Source: Martinezella miluonensis (GTDB taxonomy: Bacteria; Pseudomonadota; Alphaproteobacteria; Rhizobiales; Rhizobiaceae). From it: a DNA stretch of 64,000 bases. The DNA is taken from contig NZ_FMAH01000001.1 of the NCBI RefSeq assembly GCF_900094545.1, positions 310,001 to 374,000 on the forward strand, in the 5' to 3' direction. The translations under genes were made by a program, and so were the position numbers. Below are positions 57,714 through 64,000 of the stretch, one piece after another; within the stretch, counting starts at the first letter, position 1, and each line of letters starts with the position of its first letter. The notes under the pieces are model-generated. The model had not been told where the DNA came from. It worked only from the letters and a program-made list of their open reading frames with translations, and did not search any database.

Positions 57714-59696
57714 CTATAGCGGCACGACGTTGTCGAGGTCCGGCCGGTCGACCGCCAGGTCCGTTTCTCGTTCGCGATAGACCAGATCCACCACTTCACT
57801 GCTTGGCGCGTAGCCGGAGACGAGCTTTTCCAGCAAGGCTCTCGCCAAGGGTATGTCGTTTTCGTTCAACGCCGCCTCGAGTGCGGAAAGCCGCTTTGAA
57901 AGCTCCAGCCAGGGCAGGAAATCCTCTTTGGCCTGCATGATGCGCGGATGGCTCGTTGGCTGCGGGTTGTCGCCGATCAGCAATTCCTCGTAGAGTTTCT
58001 CACCCGGCCGCAGCCCGGTGATTTCCAGCTCGATATCGCCATCGGGCTCATCCGCATCCCGCACGGTCAGGCCGGATAGTTCCACCATGCGACGGGCCAG
58101 ATCGGCAATGCGCACCGGCTCACCCATATCAAGCAGAAAGACGTCGCCGCCTCCCGACATCGCGCCGGCCTGGATCACCAGCTGCGATGCTTCGGGGATG
58201 GTCATGAAATAGCGGGTTATTTCCGGATGTGTCAGCGTGATCGGACCGCCATCGCGGATCTGCTGGCGGAAGAGCGGTACGACGGAGCCGGAGGAACCAA
58301 GGACGTTGCCGAAGCGGACCATGGCGAAATGCGTGCCGTCCGTGCCTGGCTTCCGATCGGCATCCATCGCCTGCAGCACCATTTCCGCCAGCCGCTTGCT
58401 GGCGCCCATGATGTTGGTCGGCCGCACCGCCTTGTCGGTGCTGATGAGGACGAAGTTCTCCACCCCGTGCTTGCGGGCTGCTTCCGCCGTTATCAGCGTC
58501 CCGAGCACGTTGTTGCGGATGCCTTCGACGGGATTGTATTCGACGAGCGGCACATGCTTGTAGGCGGCCGCGTGATAGACGGTCTTCGGCCGCCATGCCT
58601 CCATGATCTGCCTGATCCGCTGGCCGTCTCGGACGGAGGCGAGGAAGGGGATGATGCGAATGTCGGCTTGTCCGGCAGAGGCCGCCGACTTCTCCAGCTC
58701 GCCGTGAATGGCATAGAGGCCGAATTCGCTCTGCTCCACCAGCAGCAGGGAAGATGGCCCATTCTTCAGGATCTGACGGCAAAGCTCGCTGCCGATCGAT
58801 CCGCCCGCGCCGGTCACCATGACCACCTTGCCGCGGATGTTTTTCTCGATCAGAGCCCGGTCGGGAGCGATGACGTTGCGGCCGAGCAGATCCTCGATAT
58901 CGAGTTCGCGCAGGTCGGAGACGGCGACGCGCCCCTGCGCTAGCGCCGTCAGATCCGGCATGGTGCGTACGGTGACGCGCGCCTTGCGCATGTTTTCGAG
59001 AATTTCATTGCGTCGCTGCCGCGTCGCATTCGGCAAGGCCAAAAGCACGTCCTTGATGTCACCCGAAGCGGCAAGCGCCGGAAGGTCGGCCGGGTTGTAG
59101 ATGGGCAGGCCGCCCATGATGCTGCCGTGCATGTTTCGATCATCGTCGAGATAGCCGACCACATTCAGTTCGGCGCTATTGGCAAGAGCGCCCGCAAGCT
59201 GCCGGCCCGAAGCACCGGCGCCGTAGATCAATACCTTGGCGAGTTGATTGCGGTTCAGAAGCCGCTGATAGGCATTGCCGAGCCAATAGCGAGTCCACAT
59301 GCGAGACAGGCCGATTGCGATCAGCAGCAGCAAGGGCTGCAATATACCGACCGTGCGCGGCACGCCCGGCACGCTGATCGCCGTGAAAATCGTCATGAAG
59401 GCGAGCGCATAGATCGCCACCGCCTTGACGACGGTCACGAAGGCCGACAGACCGGCGTACCGGAAGATGGCGCGATAGAGGCCCAGCACGATGAAGATGG
59501 GGATGGCGACAAGAAGCGAGACGATGGCGGGCAGCCACTCGATGCCTTCCAGGATGACCCAATCGTCGAGGCGCAGGCAGTAGGCGAACCAGACCGTCAG
59601 CACGCAGAGGCTGGCATCGACAAGCAAGGCGAGCGCGCGCTTGGTTGGGCGCGGCAATGCCAGAAACGGCAGAACGAGCTTATCCGCGGGCACCAT
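57714..59696 (-). CDS. Membrane-bound nucleotide-sugar 4,6-dehydratase (WbpM/FlaA1/CapD-like)
   Basis: The 660-residue protein has four N-terminal membrane helices (about 23-135), a nucleotide-binding domain with VLIYGAGASGRQLAG and a second Rossmann domain with VTGAGGSIGSELC (about 295). The catalytic stretch TDKAVRPTNIMGASKR has Met where the usual SDR Tyr stands, as in WbpM. It makes 4-keto-6-deoxy sugars, probably from UDP-GlcNAc, the first step to sugars such as QuiNAc or FucNAc in rhizobial surface glycans. Confidence 0.94.
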   Translation of the reverse strand: MVPADKLVLPFLALPRPTKRALALLVDASLCVLTVWFAYCLRLDDWVILEGIEWLPAIVSLLVAIPIFIVLGLYRAIFRYAGLSAFVTVVKAVAIYALAFMTIFTAISVPGVPRTVGILQPLLLLIAIGLSRMWTRYWLGNAYQRLLNRNQLAKVLIYGAGASGRQLAGALANSAELNVVGYLDDDRNMHGSIMGGLPIYNPADLPALAASGDIKDVLLALPNATRQRRNEILENMRKARVTVRTMPDLTALAQGRVAVSDLRELDIEDLLGRNVIAPDRALIEKNIRGKVVMVTGAGGSIGSELCRQILKNGPSSLLLVEQSEFGLYAIHGELEKSAASAGQADIRIIPFLASVRDGQRIRQIMEAWRPKTVYHAAAYKHVPLVEYNPVEGIRNNVLGTLITAEAARKHGVENFVLISTDKAVRPTNIMGASKRLAEMVLQAMDADRKPGTDGTHFAMVRFGNVLGSSGSVVPLFRQQIRDGGPITLTHPEITRYFMTIPEASQLVIQAGAMSGGGDVFLLDMGEPVRIADLARRMVELSGLTVRDADEPDGDIELEITGLRPGEKLYEELLIGDNPQPTSHPRIMQAKEDFLPWLELSKRLSALEAALNENDIPLARALLEKLVSGYAPSSEVVDLVYRERETDLAVDRPDLDNVVPL

Positions 59697-59909
59697 CGGT
59701 CAGTTCCCCTTGGTGCCGGTCATCAAAGCGGTACGCTGCTTCTCTCGCATAGATTGTCTCACGATGCGCCGCATGACGTACAATGATCGTATCGCACTTT
59801 CATTAGCGGGTCTCAATTCATTCCAGCGCCGACTTACATGTAGAACAGCCGGCGCACAATTGCATCCTCGACGTTGAAGACGCTGCCAGTGCAGAAAGTT
59901 GAGAAAAGG

Positions 59910-61580
59910 TCACTTGCCGAGATAGCTGCGGACAATGGGGTGCCGAAATAGGCCAAGGAGGATGGCAAAGGCCATGCCGATCCCGGCACCGAAGATCGCG
60001 CCGGCAATGAACCCGGCCACCATCATCACCTTGCGGCTCGGCCCATCCGCCGTCAGCGGTGGCTCCGCTTCGGAGATGACGCGAATATTGCTGCGCGACA
60101 GATCCTGCGCATCGCTGGTCTGACCGGAGCGCTTCAGAAGAGATTCGTAGAGATCGCGGGCGGCAGTGGCCTTGCGCTGCAGCTCGTTGAGGCCGACGAG
60201 CTTGCCCGACGTATTGACCTGAGATGCCTTCTGCACCGTCAATTCCTTGCCGATGTCCTGTTCGGCCCTCTGCGCCTGCTCGTAGTCGGAGCGCGCCGAG
60301 GTCATCTGCCGCTGCAATTCGTTGCGGATTTCAGCTCCCAGGCTGTCCAGTGACGACTTGGCGGCGAGCAGGCGGGGATGGCGGGCGCCGAGCAGGCTTT
60401 GCAGGCTGCCGACATTGGCGGCAAGCGCCGCATATTGCTGGCGCAGACTGCTCAAGGCCGTTGATGTAGCGCTGGCCGCCGGATTGTTGGAGACCACATC
60501 CTCGAAGCTCAGCTTGCCGGCGGCATCGGCACGCGCCTTCGCCTCGATCGTCTTCTGCTGCGCGGTCACCAGCATGTCGTTGAGCGCAGTCAGGCGCTTG
60601 TCGGAAATCAGATTGCCCTCGACGGCGACGATATCGTTGTCGGCGCGATAGGTTTCGACTGCTTTTTCAGCTGCAAGCACCTGCTGACGCAGATCGTCGA
60701 GCCGGCTGTCCAATGCGGTGTTGCTGGTCTTGTAGCTGCTGGCAGCCGCCTTGCTCTCTTCCTGCATGAAGGAAGAGACGAGCTGGTTGGCAATCGTGGC
60801 CGATTTTTGCGGATCGCGCGTCGTCACCTTCAACGTCACGACATAGGTGCTCGCCTCGCGGGCGATCTGCACTGCCTTCGCCAGCGTTGCCGTCGCGACA
60901 TATTTGGCGGTGTCGCCCGTCGTGCCTCCGTTGAACTGTGGATCACGATCGAGCTTCAAAGCGTCGACGACATGGCCAAGCACCCGGCCCGAAGACAGGA
61001 TCTGCGTCTGACTGTCGATCATCGTCAGGATCAGCTCGGGTGCCGTCGGCGCCTGCTGCGAGGAATCGGCGTTGCCGGCAGGTCGAGGATCGAAATAGAG
61101 ACTGGTTGCGGCGGAGAATTTCTGCGGTACCAACCGAATGGCGCCCGCGCCCAGGACGGCGCCGACCAGCGCCAGTGCGACAACCAAACGTTTCTTGCCC
61201 CAAATCGCGCGAACCGCACTGCGCAGGTCGAGCAAGGGCGTATCGGCACTTGCAGCGGGCAGCGGCTGCATATCGGCCGGCGGCGCGGCAACGGCAACGG
61301 CGACGGGCTCCGCCACGGACGCCGCGACCGGCGCTGCAATCGGCTTGGCTATGGGCGCCTTGGCTGCGGGCGACTGGATTGTTTCCGCCTGGAATTCGCG
61401 TTTTGTTTGCTCCGGTGCGCGGGCGGCTGCTCTACTTGCCGGCTCCGCCTCGGTAACGAAGTCGCGCGGGCGCAGCAGCGGGCTGCGCGGACGCAAGCCC
61501 TGACGCTGCTCGTCAGACGGCTCAATGCCACGCCAACCCGGAAGTTGGTCCGATCGTTTGCTTCGTTCCATTGAGCTCAT
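59910..61580 (-). CDS. Wzz/GumC-type polysaccharide chain-length and export protein
   Basis: The 556-residue inner-membrane protein has an Ala/Pro-rich cytoplasmic N-terminus (about 1-125), a first helix (VVALALVGAVLGAGAIRLV), a long periplasmic coiled coil (about 270-460) and a second helix (FIAGAIFGAGIGMAFAILLG) near the C-terminus. This is the polysaccharide copolymerase layout. No Walker A or Tyr cluster is present, so the tyrosine-kinase half, if any, is encoded elsewhere. Divergent from the GH5 gene. Confidence 0.92.
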   Translation of the reverse strand: MSSMERSKRSDQLPGWRGIEPSDEQRQGLRPRSPLLRPRDFVTEAEPASRAAARAPEQTKREFQAETIQSPAAKAPIAKPIAAPVAASVAEPVAVAVAAPPADMQPLPAASADTPLLDLRSAVRAIWGKKRLVVALALVGAVLGAGAIRLVPQKFSAATSLYFDPRPAGNADSSQQAPTAPELILTMIDSQTQILSSGRVLGHVVDALKLDRDPQFNGGTTGDTAKYVATATLAKAVQIAREASTYVVTLKVTTRDPQKSATIANQLVSSFMQEESKAAASSYKTSNTALDSRLDDLRQQVLAAEKAVETYRADNDIVAVEGNLISDKRLTALNDMLVTAQQKTIEAKARADAAGKLSFEDVVSNNPAASATSTALSSLRQQYAALAANVGSLQSLLGARHPRLLAAKSSLDSLGAEIRNELQRQMTSARSDYEQAQRAEQDIGKELTVQKASQVNTSGKLVGLNELQRKATAARDLYESLLKRSGQTSDAQDLSRSNIRVISEAEPPLTADGPSRKVMMVAGFIAGAIFGAGIGMAFAILLGLFRHPIVRSYLGK

Positions 61581-61769
61581 GTCAGGCTTTCAACGCTCTG
61601 CGGGCAAGTCGCGCCCGGCAGATGCCGCAAGTTTAGAAATGTTTGGCTAACGGAACATTAAGGACGCTCACAGGAAGTAACGAATCGGGAACCGGTGAGC
61701 CGTTTGCATTCACCATTGCTCAACAGGATGGTCCCTATGAAAATGACGCCTTCAAAGCAGGAGCGTGCC

Positions 61770-62849
61770 ATGGCCGGACCGAAGACGAGACTGTTGCGTT
61801 GCCTGTTTGCCGCGACGGTGGCTTTTGCTTCCGCCTTGCCGGCCGGCAACGGGTTTGCCGCATCGCAGCTCTGCTATCGCGGCATCAATCTCTCCGGCGC
61901 CGAATATGGCGACCGCGACGGCGCGCTCGGCGTCAACTACACCTATCCGTCGGAAGAGACCGTGCGTTACTTCGCTGGCAAGGGCACGAATGTCGTGCGT
62001 CTGCCCTTCCGCTGGGAGCGCTTGCAACCCGTGCTCGGCCAGCCTTTCGACGGGGCGGAACTGCAGAGGCTGAAGGATGCCGTCGATCTCATTCAAAAGC
62101 ACGGCATGGCCGTCGTCCTCGATCCGCATAATTTCGGCTATTACGACAAGGTGCAGGTGACGCAGGCACCGGCGACGGATCTCGCATTCGGCGATTTCTG
62201 GGCGCGGCTTGCCATCGAATTCGCCAATCGCAAGGGTGTCCTGTTCGGCCTGATGAACGAGCCGCACGATATCAAGGCGCCCGACTGGCTGGAGGCGGCC
62301 AATACGGCCATCCGCAGCATCCGTACGGTCGGTGCGCGCAATCTCATCCTCGTGCCCGGCACGAACTGGACTGGCGCTGCGAGCTGGGAGGTCGATCGGC
62401 TGGGTGGCGGTGCCAATGGCACGGTCATGCTCGGCGTCAAGGATCCGCTCGATTTCTACGCCTTCGAGTTTCATCAATATCTTGACGCCGACAGTTCCGG
62501 GACGCATCCGGTCTGCGACGGCAGCGACGCCGCGCAAAAGGGATTGAGCGATGTCACGAACTGGCTGCGCCAGAACGGCAAGCGCGGCTTTCTCGGCGAA
62601 TTCGGCGTGCCCGGAAGCGAGCCCTGCCTTAACGGCCTGAAGGCGGTCTTCGGCATCATGGCCGACAACAGCGATGTGTGGCTCGGCTGGACTTATTGGG
62701 CGGCTGGCGAGTGGTGGCCGCCGCAGGAGCCTCTGAATGTCCAACCACGAAACGGCAAAGACCGGCCGCAGATGAAGACGATCACCACCGCGATCGGCAA
62801 GAAGACGCCGCTTGCAGCAAACTGCGCCGCCGTCAAACCGGCCGGCTGA
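61770..62849 (+). CDS. Secreted GH5 glycoside hydrolase (endoglucanase-like)
   Basis: The 359-residue enzyme has a signal peptide (about 1-30, ending NGFAAS) and a GH5 barrel: RGINLSGAEYG, acid/base Glu164 in LMNEPHD and nucleophile Glu277 in FLGEFGVPG. GH5 enzymes cut beta-1,4-glucans and related chains. The ATG at 61770 after AGGAG was chosen because it gives a clean signal peptide; the frame starts 25 codons earlier. In a polysaccharide cluster it may trim or release the cell's own polymer rather than digest plant cellulose. Confidence 0.92.
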   Translation: MAGPKTRLLRCLFAATVAFASALPAGNGFAASQLCYRGINLSGAEYGDRDGALGVNYTYPSEETVRYFAGKGTNVVRLPFRWERLQPVLGQPFDGAELQRLKDAVDLIQKHGMAVVLDPHNFGYYDKVQVTQAPATDLAFGDFWARLAIEFANRKGVLFGLMNEPHDIKAPDWLEAANTAIRSIRTVGARNLILVPGTNWTGAASWEVDRLGGGANGTVMLGVKDPLDFYAFEFHQYLDADSSGTHPVCDGSDAAQKGLSDVTNWLRQNGKRGFLGEFGVPGSEPCLNGLKAVFGIMADNSDVWLGWTYWAAGEWWPPQEPLNVQPRNGKDRPQMKTITTAIGKKTPLAANCAAVKPAG

Positions 62850-62927
62850 TCGATAGCGCGGCCGATGGCCGGGCGGATAGCGCTTTGTCGCGAATCACGA
62901 GGCTGCTATCTTTGCGCCGGCATCGTA

Positions 62928-64000
62928 ATGTCGGCCTTGAAAGGTCGCCGCAGCCCCGGACAACAGATGAAGAGCCTCCCCGACAAAGAACGCGTCGATT
63001 ATCCGATCCTGGCAATCACGCTGTTTTCGGTGCTCTACAACTGCATCCTCGCCTATATCAATCACAACATCATGCAGCTTTCGGTCTCGCATGTCGTGCT
63101 CTGCGAGGGGTTGATGATGATCTCGAGCGTGGCCTTTATTTTCAAGAAGGGCATCTACGAGGAGGATCTGCCGCTTGTCCTTTTTCTCGTCTTCACGTTG
63201 ATCGTGACGATCTATATTACCGTTTTCAATCGCCTGACCTTCATCGATCAGTTCCGCAACGTGCTGATCATTTTCGCCTTTGCAGGCATCGGCAGCTGGG
63301 CGAGCGAACGCACGGTGAGGCTCATCTTCCGCATCGCCTGCTTTATGGTGCTCTTGTTCCTCGTCTGCGAAGTCGTCAGCACGCCGTTTTACGTCACGAT
63401 CTTCCATCCCGCCGAATATTTCGAGAGCACGCGCGGCATCAAGCAAGTGAGCTTCAACACGACCGGCCTCTTCGCCAATGCGCTCGGCTTCCAGGGGCGC
63501 TTCTCCTTCGGCCTCATCGATCACCGTTCCTCGTCGATCTTTCTGGAGCAGGTGTCGCTTGCCAATTTCTGCGGCGTCAGCGTCATCTATCTGCTCTCCT
63601 TCTGGCCGAAGCTCGGCAAGATCGAGAAGATGCTGTTCATATCGACGATACTGCTGATCCTGCTCACCAACGACACCCGCACCATGCTGATCTTTTCCTG
63701 CGTCAGCATCGTCGGCTACTTCCTGTTTCCGAAGATCCCGAAGGTATTCAACCTCATCCTGATGCCGCTCATCATCCTGATCGGCTTCTTCGTGCATTTC
63801 ATGAAGCCGGACGAGGTCGGCGACAATTTCACCGGGCGCATCGGCGTCACGGTCAAGAAGATGCTCGACCTGGACATCCAGTCCATGCTCGGCCTGTCGA
63901 TCTCACGCATCGGCGAATTCGCCGACAGCGGCTACGTCTACCTCATCTACGGCTCGACGATCTTCGGCCTGATCGTCTTCTGGCTCTTCGTCTGCCTTTA
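62928..64000 (+). CDS. Wzy/O-antigen-ligase-like polysaccharide polymerase (3' end beyond the window)
   Basis: The frame is open from ATG 62928 (or ATG 62967, MKSLPDKERVDYP) to the window end. The product has about ten membrane helices and, after LFANALGFQGRFSFGL, a large periplasmic loop, then TNDTRTMLIFSCVSIVG, in the pattern of ExoQ/Wzy/WaaL proteins with a conserved Arg in the TRTM motif. It would join repeat units in the periplasm. Neither start has a strong ribosome-binding site. It lies 78 bases after the GH5 gene. Confidence 0.85.
   Translation, partial: MSALKGRRSPGQQMKSLPDKERVDYPILAITLFSVLYNCILAYINHNIMQLSVSHVVLCEGLMMISSVAFIFKKGIYEEDLPLVLFLVFTLIVTIYITVFNRLTFIDQFRNVLIIFAFAGIGSWASERTVRLIFRIACFMVLLFLVCEVVSTPFYVTIFHPAEYFESTRGIKQVSFNTTGLFANALGFQGRFSFGLIDHRSSSIFLEQVSLANFCGVSVIYLLSFWPKLGKIEKMLFISTILLILLTNDTRTMLIFSCVSIVGYFLFPKIPKVFNLILMPLIILIGFFVHFMKPDEVGDNFTGRIGVTVKKMLDLDIQSMLGLSISRIGEFADSGYVYLIYGSTIFGLIVFWLFVCL

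Noticed and set aside
59763..59843. 27-codon frame between the dehydratase and Wzz genes
   Set aside because: No ribosome-binding site and no helix or motif; likely chance.
62895..63797. 300-codon open frame on the minus strand, very Asp/Glu/Arg-rich
   Set aside because: Antisense to the membrane polymerase gene; its charged make-up mirrors hydrophobic codons on the other strand.

Overview
The window looks like a chromosomal segment of an alphaproteobacterium of the Rhizobium/Agrobacterium group, most likely Rhizobium proper. The evidence is high-GC coding sequence throughout, an mbfA gene with an Irr-type iron control element, a DUF982 gene and a BA14K-like gene, mosaic palindromic repeats of the RIME type, and a typically rhizobial set of solute transporters and exopolysaccharide genes. 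I see no prophage, insertion sequence or CRISPR array. Most of the window is ordinary chromosome with housekeeping islands and metabolic or surface modules between them.

Layout. 1-1546 holds the 5' part of xseA (minus strand, cut by the window edge). 1.8-5.5 kb has a small membrane protein and a membrane-glycosylation trio: a GT-C-like protein facing a GT2 glycosyltransferase and a GtrA-type protein. 5.5-12.7 kb carries small metabolic units: a Gfo/Idh dehydrogenase, an isochorismatase-like hydrolase with an AraC/DJ-1 regulator, two aldo-keto reductases (one opposite a LysR gene), a GNAT acetyltransferase and an M15-like protein. 12.9-20.6 kb is a cell-envelope pair: a very large alpha-2-macroglobulin-like protein with a thioester motif, then penicillin-binding protein 1C. 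21.5-26.8 kb is a translation block on the minus strand: pheT, pheS, rplT, rpmI and infC, the last with an ATT start. 27-31.3 kb has an alpha/beta hydrolase, a transglutaminase-like cysteine proteinase preceded by a small ORF whose Shine-Dalgarno is buried in a hairpin, mbfA with its Irr box, a group III truncated haemoglobin and a small membrane protein. 31.5-35.4 kb looks like a polyamine-acetylation module (EamA exporter, acetylpolyamine amidohydrolase, HAD phosphatase, GNAT, XRE-cupin regulator). 35.6-38 kb is lepA followed by a ccdAB toxin-antitoxin pair with a palindromic operator. 38-43 kb has assorted single genes, a phosphohexomutase, tRNA-Leu(CAG), a 42-residue membrane protein and a DUF982 protein.

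43.2-55.95 kb is the most coherent accessory region: a cytoplasmic GH20 hexosaminidase, an SDR dehydrogenase and an RpiR-family regulator (minus); an NTF2-like protein, an MlrC-type metallopeptidase and a D-threonine aldolase/D-serine dehydratase-like enzyme (plus); and a complete sugar ABC importer led by a Gfo/Idh dehydrogenase (minus). AT-rich dyads with a shared core lie in the two divergent or leader regions, which suggests one RpiR-controlled regulon for uptake and breakdown of an amino-sugar compound, perhaps one joined to D-amino acids. 56.8-64 kb is a surface-polysaccharide cluster: GT25 glycosyltransferase, a membrane-bound nucleotide-sugar 4,6-dehydratase, a Wzc/GumC-type chain-length protein, a secreted GH5 glycanase and the start of a Wzy/O-antigen-ligase-like polymerase that runs off the right edge.

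Three families of intergenic palindromes recur (44-bp element at five sites; a ~100-bp mosaic at two sites in opposite orientation; an inverted pair between convergent genes). Several abut or supply stop codons.
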